Positions 56,122 through 64,000 of a DNA stretch of 64,000 nt are shown here, in pieces. The stretch comes from Cobetia marina. Lineage in GTDB: Bacteria > Pseudomonadota > Gammaproteobacteria > Pseudomonadales > Halomonadaceae. Location of the stretch: the NCBI RefSeq assembly GCF_001720485.1, contig NZ_CP017114.1:2170001-2234000 (forward strand), written 5' to 3'. The translations under genes and the position numbers were made by a program. Numbering within the stretch: position 1 is the first letter of the stretch; every line of letters starts with the position of its first letter. Under the pieces are notes generated by a model. It made no database searches. It was not told the origin of the DNA and was given only the letters and a program-made list of their open reading frames with translations.

Positions 56122-57006
56122 TCATTTCTCCTGATAGCGGGTCATCAGCTCGCGGAAGCCTTCCCCGAATTTCGGGTGACGCTTGGCGAAGGAAATGGTG
56201 GCTTCCAGATAGCCCAGCTGATGGCCGCAGTCATAGGTATCACCGGCCATGCGATAGGCGGCGACCGCCTTGTCATCGCGCAGGGTATCGATGGCATCGG
56301 TCAGCTGGATCTCGCCACCGGCACCCGGCGGGGTATTCTCGAGCAACTCGAAGATACGACCCGGCAGCAGGTAACGGCCGATCACCGCCAGAGTGGAGGG
56401 TTCGGTGCCCGGAGCCGGCTTCTCGACCATCCCGCTGATCATCGCGGACTTGCCCGCTTCCGGCGTCTCGCCATCGATGGCGACGATACCGTACTTGTAG
56501 GCCATCTCCTGAGGCACGTTCTCGACCATGATCTGGGCGGCATTGGTGGCTTCATAGGCCTCCATCATCCGCGCCAGGTCATTCTTCTCGAGACCTTCGC
56601 CGTCGACCAGCACGTCCGGCAACATCACCAGGAAAGGCTCGTCTCCGACGATTGGCTTGGCACACAGCACCGCATGGCCCAGACCCAGCGGTTCCGGCTG
56701 ACGCACGCTGATGATCTTGACGTCATCCGGAATGATGTGACGAAGTTCCTCGAGCAGCTCGAACTTGCCCTTGGCTTCCAGAGTCGTCTCGAGCTCGAAG
56801 TGCTTGTCGAAGTGGTTCTCGATGGCATTCTTGCTGGAATGGGTGACCAGGACGATTTCCTTGATACCCGCCGCAACCGCTTCTTCCACCACATACTGGA
56901 TCACCGGCTTGTCGACGATGGTGATCATTTCCTTGGGGATGGCCTTGGAGGCCGGCAGGCAACGAGTTCCGAGACCTGCAACAGGCAATACAGCCTTGCG
57001 TATCAT
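56122..57006 (-). CDS. galU: UTP--glucose-1-phosphate uridylyltransferase
   Basis: A 294-residue GalU, forming UDP-glucose from UTP and glucose-1-phosphate. Hallmarks: VLPVAGLGTRCLPASKAIPKEM (nucleotide-binding loop), DKPVIQYVVEEA, GLGHAVLCAKPIVGDEPFLVML and the acidic PDVLVDGE. Complete at both ends. It is first in a two-gene unit with the UGDH-like gene (gap of three bases). UDP-glucose feeds envelope polysaccharides. Start ATG 57006 with AAGGAAGACGCTTC upstream. Confidence 0.96.
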   Translation of the reverse strand: MIRKAVLPVAGLGTRCLPASKAIPKEMITIVDKPVIQYVVEEAVAAGIKEIVLVTHSSKNAIENHFDKHFELETTLEAKGKFELLEELRHIIPDDVKIISVRQPEPLGLGHAVLCAKPIVGDEPFLVMLPDVLVDGEGLEKNDLARMMEAYEATNAAQIMVENVPQEMAYKYGIVAIDGETPEAGKSAMISGMVEKPAPGTEPSTLAVIGRYLLPGRIFELLENTPPGAGGEIQLTDAIDTLRDDKAVAAYRMAGDTYDCGHQLGYLEATISFAKRHPKFGEGFRELMTRYQEK

Positions 57007-57237
57007 GAAGCGTCTTCCTTGTGTCTATGTCGTGGCAGATCGTGACGACTCTACCGAGTTACTGCCGCCCGGACGAGATGGCGACCGTCCTGAAATCTAG
57101 GCAGGGATTATGCCAGTTTGGCAAAAAAGTGCGAATTGACCGCAGATTTTCCACACTGGCCCATCAGATCGGCTGTCTGAGACGTCCATGACGGGCCAAT
57201 CCACGCGAAGCCTTCGCTCCGCGGACAGGGTGCCTTC

Positions 57238-58356
57238 TCAGCGACGCTGGGCGCGCCCCAACAGGGCGCCCACACTGTCGCTATCGGGCGACTCTACCAC
57301 ACCATGCTCGGTGACGATGGCATCAATATACTCATGCGGTGTGACATCGAAGACCGGATTGAAGACCTCGATCTCATCGGGAGCGATCCTGCGATTTCCT
57401 GCCTGACGCAGCTCATCGGCATCGCGAGTCTCGATGGGGATGGCGGCCCCACTGTCCAGACTGGCATCGAAGGTGGCAAGGGGCGCCACCACCATCACCT
57501 TGACGCCGTGGGCACGCGCCTGGACCGCCAGGGAGAAGGTGCCGATCTTGTTGGCCGTGTCGCCATTGGCCGCGATGCGGTCCGCACCGACGATCAACCA
57601 GCGCACATCGCCATCGCCGTCCCTGGATTGCATGATCAGCGAGGCGGCACCCTCCACGGCCAGTCGGGCGGGAATCTTTTCCTGCACCAGTTCCCAGGCG
57701 GTCAGTCGAGCCCCCTGCCACCAGGGGCGTGTCTCGTTGACATGGACGCGGCTGATCAGCCCCTGAGCATACGCCGTGCGAATCACGCCCAGGGCGGTAC
57801 CGTGCCCCCCAGTCGCCAGCGCACCGGTATTGCAGTGGGTCATCACCTCACAGTGGGGGGTGTCGGCCGTCAGGGACGCGGCAATCACCTGCGCACCGAA
57901 TTCCGCCATGCGCAGATTGTCCTCGAGATCCTGCTCATGAATGCGCACGGCTTCCCGCAACAGTGCCTCGTGGGGGGCAAGCTCACGCATGGCGTGCGCA
58001 GCGATCACCGTACGCATGCGATCCAGCGCCCAGAACAGATTGACCGCCGTCGGCCGAGAAGCCGCCAGAACCTCGCAGGCCGCTTCCAGACGCGCCCCCC
58101 ATGCCCCGCCCTCATGTGCGGCGCGAACCGCCTCCAGTGCCACACCATAGGCGGCCGCGATGCCGATGGCCGGTGCACCACGCACTACCATGTCGGCAAT
58201 GGCGCGAGCCACGCCGTCTGCATCCCGCAGTTCGATCTCTCGGGTCTCGCCCGGCAGCAGACGTTGATCCAGCAGTGCCAGTCGCGGCAAGGCATCTTCG
58301 TCGCTACCGGTGGCATTGTCTGACTGGGTCAGCCAGCGAATTGGAATCAGGCTCAT
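57238..58356 (-). CDS. mtnA: S-methyl-5-thioribose-1-phosphate isomerase
   Basis: A 372-residue MtnA of the methionine salvage pathway (aldose to ketose form of methylthioribose-1-phosphate). Family residues: VVRGAPAIGIAAAYG, the catalytic Cys in THCNTGALATGGHGTALG, and the Asp in VGADRIAANGDTANKIGT. Homologues begin near MSLIPIRW; TACAGGGAAGTGTC before ATG 58356 confirms it. No other mtn gene is in the window. It is divergent from ubiG, an arrangement I recall from pseudomonads. Confidence 0.95.
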   Translation of the reverse strand: MSLIPIRWLTQSDNATGSDEDALPRLALLDQRLLPGETREIELRDADGVARAIADMVVRGAPAIGIAAAYGVALEAVRAAHEGGAWGARLEAACEVLAASRPTAVNLFWALDRMRTVIAAHAMRELAPHEALLREAVRIHEQDLEDNLRMAEFGAQVIAASLTADTPHCEVMTHCNTGALATGGHGTALGVIRTAYAQGLISRVHVNETRPWWQGARLTAWELVQEKIPARLAVEGAASLIMQSRDGDGDVRWLIVGADRIAANGDTANKIGTFSLAVQARAHGVKVMVVAPLATFDASLDSGAAIPIETRDADELRQAGNRRIAPDEIEVFNPVFDVTPHEYIDAIVTEHGVVESPDSDSVGALLGRAQRR

Positions 58357-58582
58357 GACACTTCCCTGTAGGCTCACGGACAAAGGGGTACGCACTGGAG
58401 AACACCGCGGCGCGATAATGGCTGAGGCCATCTGCAAGTTCCCGTCATGACGAGTTTTTTGCAGTTACCGCTGACCCGCGACGACAGGCGGATTAGAATG
58501 GAGGAATCGTGCCCGAGGGTGACGCGTCTGTACAGGGGCGTGCATGCTTGCGATGCACTTCCGTAACGGTAAGGATCCGATC

Positions 58583-59344
58583 ATGAGCCATAGCGACGCC
58601 AAGCAAGATTCCACTGCCCCGGATCATCTGGGCAACGTCGATGCCAGCGAAATCGCCAAATTCTCCGCGCTCGCCAGCCGCTGGTGGGACCGCGACAGCG
58701 AGTTCAAGCCACTCCACGACATCAACCCGCTGCGCGTCGATTACATCGACACCCATGCCGGACTGGCGGGCAAGCGAGTCATTGATGTCGGCTGTGGCGG
58801 CGGCATCCTGTCCGAGGCCATGGCTCACCGTGGCGCCACCGTGACCGGGATCGACATGGGTGAAGCCCCGCTGTCAGTGGCACGCCTGCATCAGCTGGAA
58901 TCCGGTGTGGAAGTCGATTATCGCCAGACCACCGCGGAAGCTGCCGCCGAGGAAATGGCGGGACAATTCGATGTCGTGACCTGTCTCGAGATGCTCGAGC
59001 ATGTTCCTGACCCTTCCTCGGTGATCAACGCCTGCGCGCGACTGGTCAAGCCGGGAGGCAAGGTGTTCTTCTCGACCATCAATCGCAATCCCAAGGCGTA
59101 CGCCTTCGCGATCATCGGTGCCGAATACCTGCTGCAGATGCTGCCACGCGGCACGCATGAGTACCGCAAGTTCATCCGCCCGGCTGAGCTTGGCCGCTGG
59201 ACGCGTGAGGCGGGCCTCAAGATGGAGGGTTCCACCGGCATGACCTACAACCCGCTGACCCGGAAATATCGCCTCAACACCGCCGACCTCAGCGTCAACT
59301 ATCTGATGCATACGCGCCGCCCGACGGAAGACGAACTCGCATGA
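58583..59344 (+). CDS. ubiG: bifunctional ubiquinone O-methyltransferase
   Basis: A 253-residue class I methyltransferase performing both O-methylations of ubiquinone synthesis. [16 protein letters not shown] is the SAM site; [25 protein letters not shown] near the N terminus and [23 protein letters not shown] and [15 protein letters not shown] later are UbiG-specific. TAAGGATCCGATC precedes ATG 58583; ATG 58544 would add 13 unsupported residues. The stop overlaps the next start (ATGA). Confidence 0.96.
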   Translation: MSHSDAKQDSTAPDHLGNVDASEIAKFSALASRWWDRDSEFKPLHDINPLRVDYIDTHAGLAGKRVIDVGCGGGILSEAMAHRGATVTGIDMGEAPLSVARLHQLESGVEVDYRQTTAEAAAEEMAGQFDVVTCLEMLEHVPDPSSVINACARLVKPGGKVFFSTINRNPKAYAFAIIGAEYLLQMLPRGTHEYRKFIRPAELGRWTREAGLKMEGSTGMTYNPLTRKYRLNTADLSVNYLMHTRRPTEDELA

Positions 59345-60027
59345 GTCTGCCGGCCGCACTGCCCCGTCCCGCTGCGCTGATCTTCGATCTCGATGGCACC
59401 CTGGTGGACACTGCGCCGGACCTGGCGCGTGCGACCAACGAGCTGCGTAGCCATCATGCCTTGCCGGAACTGAGCTATGAGGTGATTCGCGCCGAGGTCT
59501 CGCATGGCGGAAGCGCCCTGGTGAGACTGGCGCTGGGTCACGACATCGATCATCCCTCGCATGCCGAGGAGCGTACACGCCTGCTGGACTTCTATGCCCG
59601 TGATGTCGCGGCCCACAGCGAGCTGTTCCCGGGCTATGACGCCCTGATCGAGATCTGTCAGCGCAACGGCCTGCCCTGGGGGATCGTGACCAACAAGCCG
59701 CGTCAGTTCGCCGAGCCGCTGATCGAGTCCCTGGCGCTCACACCGGGCTGTCTGCTGTGCGCCGATGACCTGCCCGTCAAGAAGCCCCATCCTGAGCCAT
59801 TGTGGGAGGCGGCCCGCCTCCTCGGCGTCGAACCGTCACGATGCTGGTATCTCGGGGATCATGATCGCGACATGCAGGCGGCGCGCGCGGCGGGCATGCT
59901 GGCGGTCGCCGTGCGCTATGGCTACGTCCGCGACGGGGATGATGTGGACGCCTGGCCTGCCGATGTGTGGTTCGACACCTCGGAAGAAGTCATCAATGCC
60001 GCTCTGCGCGCAGCGGAACTGCGCTGA
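59341..60027 (+). CDS. mupP: HAD phosphatase, probable N-acetylmuramic acid 6-phosphate phosphatase
   Basis: A 228-residue HAD-superfamily hydrolase. Motif [16 protein letters not shown], motif II GIVTNKP, motif III Lys in [12 protein letters not shown] and motif [14 protein letters not shown] are intact. By sequence alone it could be a phosphoglycolate phosphatase (Gph). The overlap with ubiG and the following convergent yciK gene are the context of MupP in pseudomonads, a cell-wall recycling enzyme, so I favour MupP. Start ATG 59341 inside the ubiG stop. A terminator follows. Confidence 0.85.
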   Translation: MSLPAALPRPAALIFDLDGTLVDTAPDLARATNELRSHHALPELSYEVIRAEVSHGGSALVRLALGHDIDHPSHAEERTRLLDFYARDVAAHSELFPGYDALIEICQRNGLPWGIVTNKPRQFAEPLIESLALTPGCLLCADDLPVKKPHPEPLWEAARLLGVEPSRCWYLGDHDRDMQAARAAGMLAVAVRYGYVRDGDDVDAWPADVWFDTSEEVINAALRAAELR

Positions 60028-60058
60028 CGCGGCGCGCGATACCCTGACGCCCTGCCAA

Positions 60059-60094
60059 TGAAAACGCCGACGGCCATGACCGTCGGCGTTTTCA
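60059..60094. terminator. bidirectional terminator between mupP and yciK
   Basis: AAAACGCCGACGG (60061-60073) pairs with CCGTCGGCGTTTT (60080-60092), loop CCATGA, T-tracts on both strands. Confidence 0.92.
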
Positions 60095-60163
60095 TTGCAG
60101 ACAATCCTGTCAGTGACAACTTCTCACCATCAAGTGCTCGTCACTGTCACCCGCTCGGACATC

Positions 60164-60928
60164 TCACGTCCTGGGCGGCTGGGCATCGAACATCTCGCCG
60201 GTGCGGCCACGACTCTCCGGACCGATCAGCCACAGGTAGCTTGGCATGATGTCGGCTGGCGTACGCAAGGTATCCGGGTCTTCCGCCGGGAAGGCCGACT
60301 TGCGCATCGACGTTCGAGTCCCACCGGGATTGAGGGTATTCACGCGGACCTGACTGGTATTCTCGAGTTCCTGTGCCAAGAGCTGTGAAAAGCCTTCGGT
60401 GGCGAACTTCGAGACACTGTAGGCCCCCCAGAAAGCACGCCCCTTGCGGCCGACGCTGGAACTCGTCAGCACCACGGACGCATCCCGAGACGCTTTCAGC
60501 AGTGGCAGCAGCGCCTGCAACATCCAGATAGGCCCATTGATGTTGACCTGCATGACCTGCTCCCACAACGCCGGATCATACTGCTCGAACGGGGTGATCT
60601 TGCCCAGCAGACTGGCATTGTGCAGCACCCCATCGAGTCGCCCGAATTCCTTGTCGAGCGTTTCCGCCATCTGCTGGTAATCCTTGAGCGTGGCCCCTTC
60701 GAAGTTCAGCGGGTAGATCGCTGGCTGAGGAGCCCCCAATGCTTCGATCTCGTCATAGACTTCCTCGAGCTTGGCAATGGTGCGCCCCAGCAAGATGACG
60801 GTCGCGCCATGCCTGGCATAGTCAATGGCTGCTTCACGACCGATGCCCGAGCCTGCACCAGTCACGAGAATGATTCGCCCTTTCAGCAGATCCGCTGGTG
60901 CCTGATAATCGATCTTGCATTCCGCCAT
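60164..60928 (-). CDS. YciK-family short-chain dehydrogenase/reductase
   Basis: A 254-residue SDR oxidoreductase. NAD(P) motif VTGAGSGIGREA, NNAG-equivalent HNASLLG, catalytic SSSVGRKGRAFWGAYSVSK with Ser and Tyr-x-x-x-Lys, and the C-terminal PGGTRTSMR. The MAECKIDYQAPADLLKGR start and the length match YciK; GGGATATCCTC precedes ATG 60928. Substrate unknown. Convergent with mupP; conserved neighbourhood with ubiG. Confidence 0.92.
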   Translation of the reverse strand: MAECKIDYQAPADLLKGRIILVTGAGSGIGREAAIDYARHGATVILLGRTIAKLEEVYDEIEALGAPQPAIYPLNFEGATLKDYQQMAETLDKEFGRLDGVLHNASLLGKITPFEQYDPALWEQVMQVNINGPIWMLQALLPLLKASRDASVVLTSSSVGRKGRAFWGAYSVSKFATEGFSQLLAQELENTSQVRVNTLNPGGTRTSMRKSAFPAEDPDTLRTPADIMPSYLWLIGPESRGRTGEMFDAQPPRT

Positions 60929-61025
60929 GAGGATATCCCGTCCTGAACGCTGGCCTTGCCGAGAGGCTGACCCGAAGGGCAAGGCCTGAGGTGTATCGAT
61001 GACATGCGGGCGCATGTCAGAACGC

Positions 61026-61064
61026 ACAAAGCCCGCCTTGTCAGTCAACAAGTGCGGGCTTTGT
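61026..61064 (-). terminator. terminator downstream of cpoB
   Basis: ACAAAGCCCGC (61026-61036) pairs with GCGGGCTTTGT (61054-61064), with an inner CTTGT/ACAAG pairing. It lies directly after the cpoB stop on the minus strand. Confidence 0.85.
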
Positions 61065-61079
61065 CATCATCATCTGGCG

Positions 61080-61850
61080 TCATGCGCCAGAGGCGAGGAA
61101 ATCCTTGGCCATTCCGCCGGCCTTGCTGTCGGGGTACTGGCGAACCAGTTCCTCGAGCAGCTTGCGACTTTCCTGCGCCTTGCCCTGCCGCGCCTTGACG
61201 AGTCCCAGCTTGTACATCGCATCCGGCACCTTGCTGGATTGCGAGAACTCACTGATGACAGTATCAAAGGCCTGGGCAGAAGCATCCAGTTGATTCTTCG
61301 CGGAATACAATTCCCCCAACCAATAATGGGCATTGGCCGCGAGATTGGAATCCCCGTGATCCACCACAAAGGATTCAAAGGCATCGATCGCTCCGTCGAA
61401 ATCACGCGACTGCACCTTGGCAAAGGCGTTCTCGTAATCCTTCTGGGCATCTCCTCCACTGGAGGCATTGGCGCTGCTGGCATTGCTACCCGCACCACCA
61501 CTGACCGCGGCTGCGGTCTGCGCATCGACCTCCTGACCGTTCTCACCGGCTGGACTTGTTCCCGAAACACGTTGCTCCAGGTCCAGGTACCGTTGCTGCG
61601 ACATCTCGGTGAGTCGCTTGAACTGATATTCCAGTTCATCGACACGCCCGCGCAGCCGCGCAATTTCCTGGGCCTGCTCATCAAGCTGGTTGAGAAGGGT
61701 CAGGGTGCCGCCACCACTCAAGCGAGTGTTGGCCTGCTGATAAAGCGAGTTGGACTGTACGGTAAGGTCTTCCACTGCGGGTGCGGCTGCAACTGACAAC
61801 GGAAGCGCCAGGGCTCCCACACCGCACAACCATTTCAGGCTGTCTTTCAT
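61080..61850 (-). CDS. cpoB: cell division coordinator CpoB (Tol-Pal-associated)
   Basis: A 256-residue periplasmic protein, formerly YbgF. A signal peptide ends near SVAAA-PAVEDL. An N-terminal trimerising coiled coil (about residues 45-95: LLNQLDEQAQEIARLRGRVDELEYQF) is joined by a Ser/Gly/Ala-rich linker to TPR repeats (YENAFAKVQSRDFDGAIDAFESFV, AHYWLGELYSAKNQLD, AMYKLGLVKARQGK). CpoB links Tol-Pal constriction to septal wall synthesis. GGCGGAGCCGACAGC precedes ATG 61850. Last gene of the tol-pal order tolA-tolB-pal-cpoB. Confidence 0.95.
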   Translation of the reverse strand: MKDSLKWLCGVGALALPLSVAAAPAVEDLTVQSNSLYQQANTRLSGGGTLTLLNQLDEQAQEIARLRGRVDELEYQFKRLTEMSQQRYLDLEQRVSGTSPAGENGQEVDAQTAAAVSGGAGSNASSANASSGGDAQKDYENAFAKVQSRDFDGAIDAFESFVVDHGDSNLAANAHYWLGELYSAKNQLDASAQAFDTVISEFSQSSKVPDAMYKLGLVKARQGKAQESRKLLEELVRQYPDSKAGGMAKDFLASGA

Positions 61851-61988
61851 GCTGTCGGCTCCGCCGAATCATCATGTTGCCGTGCGAGAAGGCCCGAGCC
61901 TCAAGGTTGCCCTTGCGACTCAGGCCTGCTCAACACAAGTTTCAAGCGTCTCTGTTATCCCGCAGGGACCTCAGAGAGATTGCCGAAC

Positions 61989-62498
61989 TCAGTAGTCGAA
62001 GACCACACGACGGTTCTTGGCATAGGAAGATTCGCCGTGACCTTGAACGGCCGGACGCTCTTCACCGTAGGAGACGATCTCGATCTGGGACGGAGACACA
62101 CCCTGAACAGTCAGGAAGCGTGCGACAGACTTGGCACGACGCTCGCCCAGACCCAGGTTGTATTCACGAGTACCGCGCTCATCAGCGTGGCCTTCCAGAA
62201 CGACGTTGGCGCTGGTGTTGGCCTTCAGGTACTGGGCGTGGCCCATCAGGACGCTTTCGAATTCAGGACGGATGGTGTCCTTGTCGAATGCGAAGTAGAT
62301 GGTACGCACGTCAGGCATGGAAGCGTTGCTCATCTGGTTGCCGTTGGTGTTGGCACCAGAGTTCATGCCGGCAGTGTTGGCACCGCTGTTGGCTGAATCC
62401 ATGTCGCCGTCCTGGGCGCCACCGCTGCTGGAACAACCGGCCATGACGCTCAGGGACAGGGCAACCAACAGACCTTTTGCATACGGGGTGAACTGCAT
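61989..62498 (-). CDS. pal: peptidoglycan-associated lipoprotein Pal
   Basis: A 169-residue outer-membrane lipoprotein. Lipobox SVMAG-Cys at about residue 22, then an Asn/Ser/Gly-rich linker and an OmpA-like peptidoglycan-binding domain (RTIYFAFDKDTIRPEF, LEGHADERGTREYNLGLGER, VSYGEERPAVQGHGESSYAKNRRV). GCAAGGAGTTTTACA precedes ATG 62498; the upstream extension is not homologous. Works with TolB. Confidence 0.96.
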   Translation of the reverse strand: MQFTPYAKGLLVALSLSVMAGCSSSGGAQDGDMDSANSGANTAGMNSGANTNGNQMSNASMPDVRTIYFAFDKDTIRPEFESVLMGHAQYLKANTSANVVLEGHADERGTREYNLGLGERRAKSVARFLTVQGVSPSQIEIVSYGEERPAVQGHGESSYAKNRRVVFDY

Positions 62499-62568
62499 TG
62501 TAAAACTCCTTGCTCTAATGAAAACGAATGCCAAGCCTTTCTTTGTGACTCGGATGCATTCTAGTGGT

Positions 62569-63861
62569 TTAGTTCAGGAACGGCGACCACGCAGGTTCAC
62601 GCACTTCGCCTTGTGGTGACGGCAGGGAAAATTGTGCTCTTCCGTCTGCCGAGACCTCGCCCAGGACCCCACGGGTTCCTTGCTGAGTGGCATATATCAC
62701 CATAGTGCCATTCGGTGCAACACTTGGAGATTCATCCCACTGAGTATCCGTGAGGGATGTCACTCGACCACTCTTCAGATCCTGCTTGGCAACCTGATAA
62801 CCATTGCCCGAGCGATTGATCATGAACAGGGTTTCCCCATCGGGCGACACACGCCCACGGGAATTGTAGTTTCCGGTAAACGTCACGCGTTCAGTACCAC
62901 CGGAAAGATCAAGACGATAGATCTGCGGCGAGCCGGCACGATCAGACGTGAAGACCATGCCACTGCCATCCGGCAGCCAGTCCGGCTCGGTATCGATCGC
63001 AGGATTGTTGGTCAGACGTTGGAATTTGCGTGACGCGATATCCATCACATAAATCTCGGGCTGACCATCCTTTGACAATGCCATCGCCAACTTGCGGCCA
63101 TCCGGAGACCAGGCCGGAGCACCATTGATGCCACGGAAACCGGTCAGTTTGGCACGACGACCACTTCCCAGCTCCTGAACATAAATCGCAGGCCGTTCTG
63201 ATTCGAAACTCACGTACGCCAGTTTCTTTCCATCCGGCGACCATGCAGGAGACATGATCGGTTCATCGGATGCAAGAATCTCCTGACTACCATGGCCATC
63301 CGAGTCGGCAACATACAGTGCGAAACGAATGTTGTCACCCACGCCATTGGCGGTAATGTAGGCGATTTTTGTCGAGAAAGCACCGCGAATTCCAGTGATT
63401 TCCTCAAATATTTCATCACTCATGTAATGGGCGCGCGAACGCAACTGGCCATCACTGCCCGTGATGACTTCTCCCAGCATGCGCTTGTTCCCGAGCACAT
63501 CCATCAGCTCGTATTGAATGCTGTAGCCACCGCTGCTCGCATTCTTGACCTGCCCGACCACCAGATAGCTGGCGCCGAGGCGCTTCCAGTCATTGACGAA
63601 GACATCCTGGGTAGTCCCCGGCAGCGCGATCAGGTTGTCACGCTTGATCGGCTCGAATTGGCCGCTGCGCGCCAGATCATCCGAGATGATACGGGCCAGA
63701 TCCTGAGGGAGACTTCCCCCCGTCAGGTTCTCGAACGGCACCACGGCGATCGGCGTCGCGCTGTCATTGCCCTTGGTGATCTCGATGGTCAGGTCCGCTC
63801 GCGCCATGCTGGTCACGACCAGCATGGCGGCTGCCATCATCCATGTAGTCACTCGTCTCAT
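62569..63861 (-). CDS. tolB: Tol-Pal system translocation protein TolB
   Basis: A 430-residue periplasmic protein. A signal peptide ([21 protein letters not shown]) is followed by the TolB N-terminal domain ([22 protein letters not shown]) and a six-bladed beta-propeller with repeated [15 protein letters not shown] blades. Complete. Its ATG at 63861 lies in the tolA stop (ATGA on the minus strand). 70 bases separate it from pal. Confidence 0.97.
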   Translation of the reverse strand: MRRVTTWMMAAAMLVVTSMARADLTIEITKGNDSATPIAVVPFENLTGGSLPQDLARIISDDLARSGQFEPIKRDNLIALPGTTQDVFVNDWKRLGASYLVVGQVKNASSGGYSIQYELMDVLGNKRMLGEVITGSDGQLRSRAHYMSDEIFEEITGIRGAFSTKIAYITANGVGDNIRFALYVADSDGHGSQEILASDEPIMSPAWSPDGKKLAYVSFESERPAIYVQELGSGRRAKLTGFRGINGAPAWSPDGRKLAMALSKDGQPEIYVMDIASRKFQRLTNNPAIDTEPDWLPDGSGMVFTSDRAGSPQIYRLDLSGGTERVTFTGNYNSRGRVSPDGETLFMINRSGNGYQVAKQDLKSGRVTSLTDTQWDESPSVAPNGTMVIYATQQGTRGVLGEVSADGRAQFSLPSPQGEVREPAWSPFLN

Positions 63862-64000
63862 CGGCCCAGGTCCTCTGGATTGAAGTACAGATTGAAGTTG
63901 CGGAACTGGCTCTTGGCTGAAGCCGGCAGGTCCTGCATCTCGGTAAACGGTGCTGCTTTCTGTATCGCCTGAATCGCGGAACGATCAAAGGCGGCATTGC
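63858..64000 (-). CDS. tolA: TolA C terminus (partial, runs off the window)
   Basis: The last 47 codons of tolA on the minus strand: ...[17 protein letters not shown], then [12 protein letters not shown] before the stop at 63858-63860. This matches the C-terminal end of TolA domain III, which contacts Pal and TolB. The remainder lies right of the window. The stop overlaps the tolB start. Confidence 0.88.
   Translation of the reverse strand, partial: NAAFDRSAIQAIQKAAPFTEMQDLPASAKSQFRNFNLYFNPEDLGR

Noticed and set aside
63764..63997. 77-codon minus-strand ORF at the right edge
   Set aside because: Wrong frame; the TolA C-terminal frame ending at 63858 is the real coding sequence there.

Overview
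The window looks like chromosomal DNA of a moderately halophilic marine gammaproteobacterium of the Halomonadaceae (Halomonas/Cobetia type). The evidence is the ectoine genes ectB-ectC at the left edge, GC-rich codon use throughout, TRAP and dipeptide transporters, a Tol-Pal operon, and the mtnA / ubiG-mupP-yciK neighbourhood that I recall from pseudomonads and relatives. No rRNA, tRNA, CRISPR array or insertion sequence was recognised.

Left part (1-20.7 kb). ectB and ectC complete ectoine synthesis (ectA should lie just upstream). A GAF/degenerate-GGDEF/degenerate-EAL protein follows, converging on a DUF3833 lipoprotein. Next is a three-gene cluster: retropepsin-like 'zinc protease', inactive-transglutaminase 7TM protein, and RimK-like ATP-grasp ligase. 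A zinc-starvation island comes after it: DUF1826, zur, a PyrC-like dihydroorotase, znuA, znuC, znuB, hisI and yidD, with two candidate Zur boxes. Then come a ParS/Xre-RES toxin-antitoxin pair with its own operator, sufE, and a divergent tyrosine recombinase / KfrA-like pair around a strongly palindromic AT-rich spacer.

Middle part (20.7-44.3 kb). PhoH-like ATPase, a TAXI-type TRAP transporter whose fused permease is frameshifted at a 7-base homopolymer, glutathione reductase and beta-carbonic anhydrase. A complete Dpp-like dipeptide ABC operon is followed by a LysR regulator and a prolidase, suggesting uptake and hydrolysis of peptides. Then a YheT-type hydrolase, a DAACS symporter, an MFS transporter, and the divergent msrA / YchJ-family pair.

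Right part (44.3-64 kb). tamA-tamB (envelope biogenesis) with an upstream coiled-coil membrane protein; sodB; a zinc-type alcohol dehydrogenase; galU with a UDP-glucose-dehydrogenase-like protein that lacks the catalytic cysteine; mtnA; ubiG-mupP; yciK; and tolA(partial)-tolB-pal-cpoB.

Two genes (retropepsin and TRAP permease) are each out of frame by one base exactly at a C/G run. Sequence error is the simplest explanation, though real inactivation or slippage cannot be excluded from sequence alone. The most unusual biology here is the zinc-sparing island, the recombinase/KfrA pair, the protease/7TM/ATP-grasp trio, and the pseudo-UGDH beside galU.
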